Assembly: GCA_023395755.1 (NCBI GenBank)
Contig: JAEWYG010000048.1
Location: 1-14,531 of the forward strand
Origin: Actinomycetes bacterium
GTDB lineage: Bacteria; Actinomycetota; Coriobacteriia; Coriobacteriales; Eggerthellaceae
Direction: 5' to 3'
Length of the DNA stretch: 14,531 nucleotides
Positions 1 through 6,623 of the stretch are shown here, piece by piece; positions within the stretch are counted from its first letter, which is position 1, and the number at the start of each line of letters is the position of its first letter. The position numbers and the translations under genes were made by a program. Under the pieces are notes generated by a model. The model did not search any database. It was not told where the DNA came from and saw only the letters and a list, made by a program, of their open reading frames with translations.

Positions 1-252
1 GCTTCGTACGGATCGGATCAGTTGACGCGTGTCATTGAAAACATCGTGCGATCGCTGCGTTTTGGGTCTTCGCTTGCCGAAGGACTAGAAGCCGCAGCAG
101 TTGAGGCTCGTGCTGAGTACCGTGCGCGTATGGAGGAAAAGGTTGCAAGGGCTCCGGTGAAAATGATGATGCCGACAGGTGCGTTAATCTTGCCCGCCAT
201 GCTGCTGCTCGTGTTAGGGCCAGTGTTGCTTGATCTAGGAGGCGGTTTCTGA
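1..252 (+). CDS. tadC: TadC-like pilus platform protein, C-terminal end (5' truncated by window)
   Basis: The frame is already open at base 1 and stops with TGA at 250-252, giving the last 83 residues of a larger protein. The visible part has the end of a type II secretion F (T2SSF) domain. There is a helical stretch with a G-S-S-L-A-E-G-L pattern, a basic/acidic segment, the R-A-P-V-K linker, then one hydrophobic helix (P-T-G-A-L-I-L-P-A-M-L-L-L-V-L-G-P) and a short tail. This is the usual ending of TadC, an inner-membrane platform protein of Tad pilus machines. The complete TadC-like protein at 11836-12795 ends with a comparable K-M-P-T-K linker plus hydrophobic helix, so this is a second, separate copy. 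A Flp-type pilin gene follows after about 56 bases. The true start lies outside the window. Confidence 0.8.
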   Translation, partial: ASYGSDQLTRVIENIVRSLRFGSSLAEGLEAAAVEARAEYRARMEEKVARAPVKMMMPTGALILPAMLLLVLGPVLLDLGGGF

Positions 253-308
253 AAAGAGGTTGTGCAGCTTTTGCTCGGATGTATTCAATGGATAGGAAAG
301 GAAAGGCC

Positions 309-545
309 ATGGGTGATTTGAGGGCAAAGGGGGTTCGGATGCTTGCACTGCACGATTCCTATCGCAGGCTGTGCTGGTTACCTTACCTGCGGGTGAAGTT
401 AAAAAATGAGAGAGGTCAGGGTACGACGGAGTACGCCATTCTGGTAGGCGTGCTAGTGGTGATAGCGATTTTGGCTATTGCGGTATTTCGTCCTAAGTTG
501 CAAGAACTTTGGGATGCCATTGCTAGTGGCATTAATGGGCTTTGA
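309..545 (+). CDS. flp: Flp/Fap-type pilin (major pilin candidate, module 1)
   Basis: This is a small prepilin of 78 residues when started at ATG 309. It has a 36-residue basic leader ending R-G, then the class III processing motif G36|Q-G-T-T-E41-Y42. Glu is at +5 and Tyr at +6 as in Flp pilins, followed by one hydrophobic helix (43-59) and the short tail F-R-P-K-L-Q-E-L-W-D-A-I. The prepilin peptidase would cut after G36 to leave a mature pilin of about 42 residues, the size expected of a Flp subunit. ATG 309 is preferred because A/G-rich AGGAAAGG lies about 7 bases upstream. In-frame ATGs at 279, 288 and 339 are alternatives. The stop overlaps the next start (TGATG), which suggests coupled translation with the TadE-like gene. 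It is probably the main structural subunit of the first Tad module. Confidence 0.85.
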   Translation: MGDLRAKGVRMLALHDSYRRLCWLPYLRVKLKNERGQGTTEYAILVGVLVVIAILAIAVFRPKLQELWDAIASGINGL

Positions 546-856
546 TGAAGGGGTGTGGAAAGAGTTCTTGCGAGGGTTTGCGGGCTTTGACGCGAACCTT
601 AATGTTGAGGGTTTGCCGCGTGGCACCGTTGGAAAGGGTAACGGGGTGTTTTCAACATCGTCTGATTGACGAGCAAGGCCAGGGAACGGTGGAGTTTGCT
701 TTGCTTGCAGCAGGATTTCTGTCAGTGACTATAGCCTGCGGCATGCTTTGGCGTGTTTTCGAGGGTGGTCTCTTTGTTGAACATGCGCTTACGGCTGCCT
801 CTCATCACGTACAGGGTATTGCGCCAGGTTTTCTTGCCGACGTGTTTTTGTATTGA
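545..856 (+). CDS. TadE-like pseudopilin, small
   Basis: The protein has 103 residues from ATG 545, which shares one base with the upstream TGA. Residues 1-45 form a long, basic, Cys-containing leader (Cys 4, 9, 24, 35). It ends in D-E-Q-G45|Q-G-T-V-E50-F, a class III prepilin motif with Glu at +5, followed by a hydrophobic helix (about 51-68). The remaining ectodomain is only about 35 residues, short for TadE. TadE-family pseudopilins are minor pilins or assembly factors of Tad pili. The motif is nearly identical to that of the upstream pilin, so both are likely substrates of the same peptidase. The leader is unusually long, and an internal ATG at 602 would shorten it to 26 residues. The TadE assignment rests on motif plus context. 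Confidence 0.72.
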   Translation: MKGCGKSSCEGLRALTRTLMLRVCRVAPLERVTGCFQHRLIDEQGQGTVEFALLAAGFLSVTIACGMLWRVFEGGLFVEHALTAASHHVQGIAPGFLADVFLY

Positions 857-866
857 GCGTATTTTT

Positions 867-878
867 GGAGGAGGGGGG
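867..878 (+). promoter_or_regulatory. Strong Shine-Dalgarno sequence setting the start at 883
   Basis: GGAGGAGGGGGG lies 4-8 bases before ATG 883 and is one of the strongest purine-rich ribosome binding sites in the window. It argues against the upstream in-frame TTG at 853 as the start of the following TadE-like gene. Confidence 0.7.
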
Positions 879-882
879 TGCG

Positions 883-1446
883 ATGGGTGACTGCGAAGTG
901 CGTTCAGCGGGTTGGTGCCGAATATGGTGGTCTTCTTGGGTATCGGGATGCGCCGAACGCGGTCAGGCAACGGTTGAGGCGGCGGTTGTTATCCCTCTCT
1001 TGTTTGTTGCGTTACTCCTGCTGTTACAGCCAGGCATCTTGCTATACGACCGCATGGTTATGCAAGCCGCCGCAGCGGAGGGCTGTCGGTTGCTGGCGAC
1101 AAAGACAGGAGTTTTGGGTGATATGGATGGCTCATGTGAGGCGTTTGTTCGACATCGCTTGGGTTCGGTTCCGCCACACGACTGTTTTCATATTCATCGC
1201 AATGGGTGTAGCTGGAAGATCATCATGGAAGGTGACGAAGCCTCACAGACAGTACGCGTGACAATAGAAAACGACGTGCGTCCCCTGCCCTTGCTCGATG
1301 TCGCCGCCGTTTTGCTGGGTATGACCGATACCGAAGGGAACCTGCATTTAGAGGTGTCGGCTTCCCAATCAACGCAGCCTTCGTGGGTTGATGGTGCTGA
1401 AGCTGGGAGAGACCCCTCTTCGTGGATTGGGGCGTGGTTATCGTGA
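883..1446 (+). CDS. TadE-like pseudopilin
   Basis: The protein has 187 residues. A Trp- and Cys-rich leader (1-27) ends in E-R-G27|Q-A-T-V-E32-A, a class III processing site with Glu at +5. A strongly hydrophobic helix follows (about 33-54: A-V-V-I-P-L-L-F-V-A-L-L-L-L-L), then the TadE-like stretch M-Q-A-A-A-A-E-G-C-R. The ectodomain of about 120 residues carries several cysteines (for example C68 and those near 80-110) that could form disulfides outside the cell. It is expected to be a minor pilin, anchored in the membrane and then incorporated into or acting at the pilus base. ATG 883 is chosen for its strong ribosome binding site. The last bases GTGA overlap the start of the large TadG-like gene, indicating translational coupling. 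Confidence 0.78.
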   Translation: MGDCEVRSAGWCRIWWSSWVSGCAERGQATVEAAVVIPLLFVALLLLLQPGILLYDRMVMQAAAAEGCRLLATKTGVLGDMDGSCEAFVRHRLGSVPPHDCFHIHRNGCSWKIIMEGDEASQTVRVTIENDVRPLPLLDVAAVLLGMTDTEGNLHLEVSASQSTQPSWVDGAEAGRDPSSWIGAWLS

Positions 1447-3602
1447 GGATACAGACATTTCGGTGTCGCAAATATGATCCGTCGATGGTGCTGAGAGACG
1501 AAGAGGGATTCACCACGGTAGGGATGGTGCTTTCGCTTCTTATTGTGCTGTCTCTTGTATTTACCGCGGGTCAGGTGTATCGCGTAAATTCAGCTTCAGC
1601 TGATGTGCAAAACGTGGCCGATGCTGCAGCACTGGCTGCTCAAAACCAGGTTGCTGAGTTTATGATTGTGGCACGCGTCTGTGATGCGGTTGTGCTCTCG
1701 CTCTCTCTCACCGGTATTGCAGCAACGGGACTAGGCGTAGCTGCACTTTGTACGCCAGCTACAGCAGCCACATCCGAAACATTTCTCAAGGCAGGACGCG
1801 AGATTATGCAAGCGCGCGATGCTTTTGCTGATAAAGCAGCATCAGGACTGAATCGTTTGCAGAAAGCCGTGCCCTTTTTGGCAGCAGTAAGCGCTGCTGG
1901 CGTAGCTTCGGCAAATGATGGTGATCAGATGGGGTCAGCTTATCTGAGCTTCGCTGTTCTTATACCAGCAGGAGGTAAAGATATCGTCCTTGATGCTGTT
2001 GAGGGTGCGCAAGATCTCGTCAACGATGTTGAGCGAGAGGCGGAATCTATCAAACAGGCTGCCGCTGCAGCCGAAAATGCTGCACAAGAGGCTAACGTTT
2101 GGAAGGAACTGGCGTTTCGGCGAGATTGTGGAGACGATCCGGCGTATTGCATGTCCGAGCGTGCCTCTGCGCTTGCAGGATTAAGCGGATCGGAAAACCC
2201 GCGCTACGCAAGTGTTGATGCGTGGTCGTTCTCTGTTGCACTTGATCGTGCGCGTACGTACTACACCCACCGTCTGGCTGAAGAGATGCCCCAGGGAGTG
2301 TCGGTTGAGGAGCAGGCGCGCTCAGCCCTGCGTGAACGTTTTTATGTTTATGCATCGTCGGAAGTGGCACGAGGCTATGTTCATGAGACGGCAACGAGCT
2401 TTGATGCTTTATTTCCTCACCTTCCTAAAAATACAGCGCACATGCGCGAAACAACACTGTATACCGACATAGTCTATCCCGTTTCATTGGAGGGCGGTGA
2501 ACCGGTCATGCATGCATGGTACGGCTGTCCTGGGGCAACGGGGGCATCGGAGCAGGGGTCTATCTCTCAGATGGAGCAGGGAGATTTTATTACCTGTTCG
2601 CAGTGTAACTTTTCGGCCGCAAGTATGGGGAAGGTAGCAGCGGCGTCCACATCGATTGAGAACGGTTTTGAATACCACTACGAGGCGGTCGCCCAGGCGG
2701 CAGAAGCCTATCAGAAGGTGCGGGCTGAACTCGATCCTCTTGCTACTGAAGTAAAAGATAAGGCGGGCAGCTTATTTGATCGCTGCATCGATGTTTTGCG
2801 AAAGGTGGGTGGTAAACGTATCGAGGCAGTGCCGCCCGGGCGGTTCGGCGTGGTCGCGTTTGCAGTGAATACGCGAATAGCGCCCGCTTCCACTGGCTTT
2901 TCCAGTGGGTATGTGCGCGAGGCAGGGTCGTTAGGTGCGCGGGCTGCGGTATCGGCTGCGACGTTGGTGGCCGAGCCTTCTGATGAGGGAAAGAACGTGC
3001 TCTCGTCGCTGCTTGACGGCTTGGAAGGCGAAGGTGATGCGATGACGGGAGCTTTAGGCATTGTGCTTGATTGCTGGTCGAGTCTGTTGCGAGCCTACGT
3101 TGACGGTCAGCAGGCCCTTGAAGAAGCGATAGCGCGTGCGGTAGATACCCTGCCTCTTGGCAGTGCAAGTGGGCTGGGGGTCTGGGCTGCTTCGGCGCTG
3201 GAAAAAGCGGTTGGGGCATTGGGTCTTCAGCCAGCAGAGCTCGATGCTCTCAAACCGGTGGTGGTGAATTCGGCTCATGTTGTAGGCGCTGAAGACGGGT
3301 CATTTTCAGCGCGACTCCTTGCAGTCAAAGCGCGCATGATAGCAACTCCGCTCTCGTCGGCCGATTTGTTTTCCTCGGTTATTACATCGACCGAAGTAGC
3401 TGCGCTCGATAGCCTTGCCTCTTTTGATGGAATTATCGAGATTGCATCTATTAGGTTATGGGAAGAGGGTGGCCCATCTATACCCATCACTATTGTGTTA
3501 CCACAAGCTGCCAAAGATGCAACCGCTGAATTCATCAGTTCTCTTGCCGACAGCGTGAGGGCGCTTTACGCGCAGGTTACGGGGGTGAGGACGTGGGGAT
3601 AA
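1443..3602 (+). CDS. Large TadG-like pilus-associated protein (719 aa)
   Basis: The preferred start is GTG 1443, which overlaps the upstream TGA as GTGA. GTG 1422 and ATG 1485 are alternatives. Residues 19-46 read D-E-E-G-F-T-T-V-G, then a hydrophobic helix. The pattern V-Q-N-V-A-D-A-A-A-L-A-A-Q at 55-67 is the hallmark of the Tad_N/TadG N-terminus. The remaining roughly 650 residues are predicted to be extracytoplasmic, Ala-rich and largely helical (long Ala/Glu/Lys stretches around 180-220 and 430-470). Few cysteines are seen, mostly in pairs or alone in the middle: C229/C236 (CX6C), C362, and C385/C388 (CX2C). This is far longer than ordinary TadG-like proteins. It may be a large minor pilin or tip component, or a scaffold. 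The N-terminal assignment is good, but the ectodomain is unrecognised. Confidence 0.72.
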   Translation: MRIQTFRCRKYDPSMVLRDEEGFTTVGMVLSLLIVLSLVFTAGQVYRVNSASADVQNVADAAALAAQNQVAEFMIVARVCDAVVLSLSLTGIAATGLGVAALCTPATAATSETFLKAGREIMQARDAFADKAASGLNRLQKAVPFLAAVSAAGVASANDGDQMGSAYLSFAVLIPAGGKDIVLDAVEGAQDLVNDVEREAESIKQAAAAAENAAQEANVWKELAFRRDCGDDPAYCMSERASALAGLSGSENPRYASVDAWSFSVALDRARTYYTHRLAEEMPQGVSVEEQARSALRERFYVYASSEVARGYVHETATSFDALFPHLPKNTAHMRETTLYTDIVYPVSLEGGEPVMHAWYGCPGATGASEQGSISQMEQGDFITCSQCNFSAASMGKVAAASTSIENGFEYHYEAVAQAAEAYQKVRAELDPLATEVKDKAGSLFDRCIDVLRKVGGKRIEAVPPGRFGVVAFAVNTRIAPASTGFSSGYVREAGSLGARAAVSAATLVAEPSDEGKNVLSSLLDGLEGEGDAMTGALGIVLDCWSSLLRAYVDGQQALEEAIARAVDTLPLGSASGLGVWAASALEKAVGALGLQPAELDALKPVVVNSAHVVGAEDGSFSARLLAVKARMIATPLSSADLFSSVITSTEVAALDSLASFDGIIEIASIRLWEEGGPSIPITIVLPQAAKDATAEFISSLADSVRALYAQVTGVRTWG
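2890..2908 (+). repeat. Inverted repeat / hairpin within the TadG-like gene
   Basis: CCACTGG (2890-2896) and CCAGTGG (2902-2908) are perfect reverse complements around a 5-base CTTTT loop. The repeat lies inside coding sequence and no T-tract follows, so it is not a terminator. Any role is unknown and it may be chance. Confidence 0.4.
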
Positions 3603-3604
3603 GT

Positions 3605-4072
3605 ATGTTTGGGGTTGTTAACCGTCGGGCGCTCGTTCGGCAAGATTTATCGACTCGAACAAGCGGCCAGATGACGGTTGAACTGGCAGTGGTGTTTCCC
3701 GTACTTGTGGTGGTGGCGGTCGTGGCAGCGAATGCTGTGTTGTTTTTCTCGGAGTGTGCGGCGTTTGATCGTTTGATGCGCGATGCGGTGCGGGTGCATG
3801 CAACATCTCCGGCCTATGGACAGAGCCTTGAGCAAAGCCGTGCTCTTGTTGCCGATACCCTAGGTCAGAGCTTGGATCGGCCGTACCTTGAGGTGCGCGT
3901 TGTTGTTGAAGGTACGCAAGGCGGCTATGCGCGTTTTACGGCGACACTTGAATTCTCGCCGACGCTGTTCGGATTAGGTTTGAGGTCGTCGGTGTTTGGC
4001 GTGGCGCTTCCTCGTCTCAAGCATTCCGCATCGATGACGGTGGATCCCTATAAGCCGGGGGTATTGTTATGA
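3605..4072 (+). CDS. TadE-like pseudopilin
   Basis: The protein has 155 residues from ATG 3605; an in-frame GTG at 3593 would add four. The leader 1-21 ends in T-S-G21|Q-M-T-V-E26-L, again a class III prepilin site with Glu at +5. The hydrophobic helix is at about 27-47 (A-V-V-F-P-V-L-V-V-V-A-V-V), followed by the TadE-like segment F-D-R-L-M-R-D-A-V-R. The ectodomain of about 100 residues has beta-rich spacing (V-R-V-V-V-E-G, F-T-A-T-L-E-F). It is probably a third minor pilin of module 1. It sits directly after the large TadG-like gene, and its last bases (ATGA) overlap the next start, so it belongs to the same operon. Confidence 0.78.
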   Translation: MFGVVNRRALVRQDLSTRTSGQMTVELAVVFPVLVVVAVVAANAVLFFSECAAFDRLMRDAVRVHATSPAYGQSLEQSRALVADTLGQSLDRPYLEVRVVVEGTQGGYARFTATLEFSPTLFGLGLRSSVFGVALPRLKHSASMTVDPYKPGVLL

Positions 4073-4617
4073 GCGCTGTTATGCGAAGAGCCCTGGGCGC
4101 GGTTGCTGTTCTGGGCGTGCTCCTGGCAATTGTGCTGGTAATTGATGTGGTGGTAGAACGTAATCGTCCTAGCGTATTGAAGGAAGCGATGAGCGCATTC
4201 AGTCCGCTGTTGGTTCGCGATGGTCCTTCGGAGGAGGTTTTGTCATTCGAACAGAATCATGGTTTGCAAGGGAGAAATTTCATTCTGGGTGAATTTGCGG
4301 CATCGGGCACTTCAAGCAGCGGAGCATCTTCACTCCCTGAAGGCTTTAGCGATGAGGTGCTAACTGTCGAGCAATACAGCGACGTACGGGTGGGCGCGGA
4401 AGGGTCGGTGGTTGGGTTTTCGCTGCAGGCTGAGCCTGCTGAAGCATTTGATGTCCTTGGGCGAAGTCTGGTCGAACGTGGATGGACGGTGGTGCCCTCC
4501 GGAAGCGGATCGAATGGGTCGTTTGTGAAAGAGGAAGGGCAGTTCAACTGGCTTCATATTGCCTGTGTGCAGGTAGGTGCTACGACAAGTGTCGTAGTGC
4601 AATGCGTAAAGAATTAA
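4069..4617 (+). CDS. Membrane-anchored protein of unknown function
   Basis: The protein has 182 residues, with ATG 4069 overlapping the preceding TGA as ATGA. A short basic N-terminus (M-R-R at 5-7) precedes one hydrophobic segment (about 8-29), so it should be a bitopic protein or carry an uncleaved signal anchor with the rest outside the membrane. No class III leader and no lipobox are seen. A Ser/Gly-rich linker (about 79-90) separates two parts. The C-terminal part (about 90-182) looks like a small alpha/beta domain (A-F-D-V-L-G-R-S-L-V-E-R-G-W) and ends with two cysteines (C166, C179). I do not recognise the family. Its position between pilin genes and the DUF192/peptidase genes suggests a pilus-assembly accessory. 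A strong hairpin sits at its 3' end. Confidence 0.65.
   Translation: MSAVMRRALGAVAVLGVLLAIVLVIDVVVERNRPSVLKEAMSAFSPLLVRDGPSEEVLSFEQNHGLQGRNFILGEFAASGTSSSGASSLPEGFSDEVLTVEQYSDVRVGAEGSVVGFSLQAEPAEAFDVLGRSLVERGWTVVPSGSGSNGSFVKEEGQFNWLHIACVQVGATTSVVVQCVKN
4577..4600 (+). repeat. Strong RNA hairpin near the end of the 182-aa gene
   Basis: CTACGAC (4580-4586) pairs perfectly with GTCGTAG (4591-4597) around an AAGT loop. In RNA the stem extends by two G-U pairs and one G-C pair (4577-4579 with 4598-4600), giving about 10 pairs. It ends about 15 bases before the stop codon and about 30 bases before the DUF192 start. No T-tract follows, so an intrinsic terminator is unlikely. It could influence mRNA processing or stability at this operon boundary. 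Confidence 0.5.
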
Positions 4618-4630
4618 AAGGAGAATTGAA

Positions 4631-4987
4631 ATGGGAGGAAAAGAAAAAGCTTTAGCGGAACGCTTGGAAACGGGCACCGCACTAACCTTGGCGACAAAGG
4701 TAAAGCAAAGAACGCTCGGATTGCTGCTGAGTGGGCCAAACGACAAGGCGCTGCTGCTTCTGCCGTGCAGTGACGTGCATACTGTAGGTATGCGCCAGGC
4801 TATCGACGTAGCCTTTGTAGACCAAAAAGGGATAGTAATCGAAGCTCATCGATCGGTAGGGCCTTTTCGTAGGCTACGCAACGCGAAAGCGGTCGCCGTG
4901 GTTGAGCGGTTTTCTTCGTGTGGAGAGCCGTGGTTTTGTACTGGCGATCAGGTAGTGCTTTCGGGCAGGCAAAGGGTAGCGCCATGA
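4631..4987 (+). CDS. DUF192 family protein
   Basis: The protein has 118 residues. The family core is clear: L-A-T-K-V-K-Q-R-T-L-G-L-L-L (20-33), P-C-S-D-V-H-T-V-G-M (45-54), I-D-V-A-F-V-D (58-64), V-G-P-F-R (76-80) and A-K-A-V-A-V-V-E (85-92). The function of DUF192 is not established. Many members carry a signal peptide and are predicted to be secreted, but this one has none, so it should be cytoplasmic. A CX5C pair (C97, C103) lies near the C-terminus. The start at ATG 4631 is supported by AAGGAG (about 4617-4622), about 8 bases upstream. The stop overlaps the next gene as ATGA. Its presence inside a Tad operon suggests a linked role, which is inference. Confidence 0.85.
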   Translation: MGGKEKALAERLETGTALTLATKVKQRTLGLLLSGPNDKALLLLPCSDVHTVGMRQAIDVAFVDQKGIVIEAHRSVGPFRRLRNAKAVAVVERFSSCGEPWFCTGDQVVLSGRQRVAP

Positions 4988-5727
4988 AAGCCTGTCCGGT
5001 GTGCCATGCACGCACTTTTGATGATGCCGAAGTGTGCTACGGCTGCATGCATCGTTACGAGGACGTGGGAGTGTGTAGCAAGGTTGCCGTCGGTAATGTA
5101 GTTTGGGAGCCCGACGAAGGGGTACCAGCAGTGGGATCGGTACCGCTGTCGACTGTGTCACCTGCACCGGTGGTGCGAGCGACGCAAGCAGTATCGTCTC
5201 CGCAAGCATCGGGGCTACAAGGAGCGTTGTCGATGCGATCGGTGCAGTCAGCACCTATTCCAGTAGGAAGGCATGCCTTGATCTTAAAGGATGTCGATAA
5301 CCATGACTCTTTACATCAGGAGGCAGACCGGCTTCAAGGCGCATATCCTAGCGTGCTTGCGCAGGGTGATGATGTGCGTAGGGGGCGGCATGTCAGCAGT
5401 GCAGGTGCTGAACAAGAAGAAAGCCGTCTTGTTGATTGCATTTCTTTTGACGGTGCAGGCTGGGCTGTTCGGGTCGAGTTTGCGGGACGTGAAGAATGCG
5501 ACGCTTGGCCCTCCATGCCAAAGGGAGCACGTTCTCCAAACGTGTCTGCAGGTGCATTGCCTTCCTCTTCGACGGAAAGTTTGGCAGGATCCCTTCCCCT
5601 TACCATTCATATTTGTCCGACTTTTGACGCGGATCACAAGGCGAGACGATTACCGTCGGAGAGGGGAGCTACTTCGGTATCTTGCTGCACGGAAAAAGAT
5701 TATGCCAAACAGGTGGTGGGGCCATGA
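4984..5727 (+). CDS. Zinc-ribbon protein with long low-complexity tail
   Basis: The protein has 247 residues from ATG 4984. Both ends overlap neighbours by ATGA, which supports this frame over competing ones. The N-terminus has a textbook zinc ribbon, C4-P-V-C7 and C18-Y-G-C21, separated by ten residues. Then comes a stretch of about 100 residues rich in Ser, Ala, Val and Pro, probably disordered. A C-terminal part contains a possible small folded segment (G-W-A-V-R-V-E-F-A-G-R-E-E near 160-172) and L-P-L-T-I-H-I near 205. No signal peptide or membrane helix is seen, so the protein is probably cytoplasmic. The family beyond the zinc ribbon is not recognised. It may be a regulatory or adaptor protein placed between DUF192 and the prepilin peptidase. 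Confidence 0.72.
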   Translation: MKACPVCHARTFDDAEVCYGCMHRYEDVGVCSKVAVGNVVWEPDEGVPAVGSVPLSTVSPAPVVRATQAVSSPQASGLQGALSMRSVQSAPIPVGRHALILKDVDNHDSLHQEADRLQGAYPSVLAQGDDVRRGRHVSSAGAEQEESRLVDCISFDGAGWAVRVEFAGREECDAWPSMPKGARSPNVSAGALPSSSTESLAGSLPLTIHICPTFDADHKARRLPSERGATSVSCCTEKDYAKQVVGP

Positions 5728-6623
5728 CGGCAGTCTATATAGCTTTGGTTGCGGCATGTCTGGGAGCCTTGGCGGGGTGGTTTGCTCTCCCTTGGGTGAG
5801 CAATGTGTTGCTGATTCGCGTTTGCCGGCGATCTGATGTGTGGTGGGATGAATCGCTTCGCGGGTATGAGGAGTTCAAGAGAAATCATGTGGGTGTTGAG
5901 CCTGATCCTCGGGCGAAGGGATATGAGGGTGCATTAGGGATATGGCGTGAAGACGCAACTGCTGCCGCACTTTCGGGATCGCTTACCGAGGAGCGTCTTT
6001 GGGCTATGGGAGAAGTAGGGCTCAACGTGAAAGGTTTACCCTCTGCAGGAACCGATGAAGATCGTTTGCGACGTTTCTCCTTTCGAGCGGGGCCTGTGCA
6101 TCGGCTAATTTGCTCGGCAGCTTTGGGATCTTCCTTCTCTGTTGTAACCATTTTCTCCCCGAATATCGGTGTCGCCGCAATGCTTTGCGTTTGTCTTGGG
6201 GCTATGGCTGCTTCTGTTGTGTGTGATATGAGGACGCGCACGATTCCACTTGAAGCGTGCGCAGTGCTTCTGCTGGCTGGAGGGATGTTTCAGCTATTTG
6301 CTGTGGGATGGGAGGGTGTATTGAGGGGCATCATAGTTGCTTTGACTGTTGCGGTCGTGTTTATGAGTGTGAATTACCTTGTGCGCCTTCGTTTTCCCCG
6401 TGGCGCGATTGGGTGTGGGGATATTCGCTGTATGGGTGCCCTAGCGGTTGCCACGGGAGCGGGTGCGGTGTGCGGTTTTGCCGCTTGCTATGCGTTTGCG
6501 GGGCTTGCGGCGGTGGTCGGATGCGTGACGAAGCGGATTGCGTGGAACGATGGTGTGCCTATGGCTCCGTTTCTTGCGGTCTGGCTTGTGGTTGGCATAG
6601 CCGTTGTTTTGATGCCGTCATAG
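5724..6623 (+). CDS. A24-family prepilin peptidase
   Basis: The protein has 299 residues, with ATG 5724 overlapping the preceding TGA. This membrane aspartic protease would cleave class III leaders of Flp/TadE prepilins. The two catalytic aspartates are visible: D168 in C-D-M-R-T-R-T-I-P and D233 in G-C-G-D, 65 residues apart, set among several membrane helices. The N-terminus has one helix (about 5-22) ending in S-N-V-L-L-I-R-V, reminiscent of the S-F-L-N-V-x-x-x-R motif of PilD-type enzymes. A soluble insert of about 90 residues (35-125) follows. It lacks the paired CxxC motifs of PilD, so the methyltransferase-type domain is absent or degenerate. It is longer than a minimal TadV/CpaA. No other peptidase is seen in the window, so it may serve both sets of pilins. 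It is the last gene before the 110-base gap. Confidence 0.88.
   Translation: MTAVYIALVAACLGALAGWFALPWVSNVLLIRVCRRSDVWWDESLRGYEEFKRNHVGVEPDPRAKGYEGALGIWREDATAAALSGSLTEERLWAMGEVGLNVKGLPSAGTDEDRLRRFSFRAGPVHRLICSAALGSSFSVVTIFSPNIGVAAMLCVCLGAMAASVVCDMRTRTIPLEACAVLLLAGGMFQLFAVGWEGVLRGIIVALTVAVVFMSVNYLVRLRFPRGAIGCGDIRCMGALAVATGAGAVCGFAACYAFAGLAAVVGCVTKRIAWNDGVPMAPFLAVWLVVGIAVVLMPS

Noticed and set aside
2832..2843. A perfect 12-base palindrome, CCGCCCGGGCGG.
   Set aside because: It lies inside coding sequence (V-P-P-G-R), with G/C-rich Pro/Gly/Arg codons that make such palindromes likely by chance, and there is no partner site.
2743..3219. A minus-strand open frame of 158 codons opposite the TadG-like gene.
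   Set aside because: It has low-complexity Pro/Ala/Gln/Arg composition with no domain, and it lies opposite a well-supported gene. It is typical of antisense shadows of Ala-rich coding sequence.
5162..5174. A small inverted repeat, GCACC-GGT-GGTGC.
   Set aside because: The stem is five pairs with a 3-base loop in a repetitive Pro/Val/Ala-coding stretch, and no regulatory context is seen.
5291..5836. A second + frame open for 181 codons, with a hydrophobic, signal-peptide-like stretch (K-K-K-A-V-L-L-I-A-F-L-L).
   Set aside because: It overlaps the zinc-ribbon gene for most of its length and runs about 110 bases into the prepilin peptidase. The zinc-ribbon frame has ATGA overlaps at both ends and a real motif, so this is a shadow frame.
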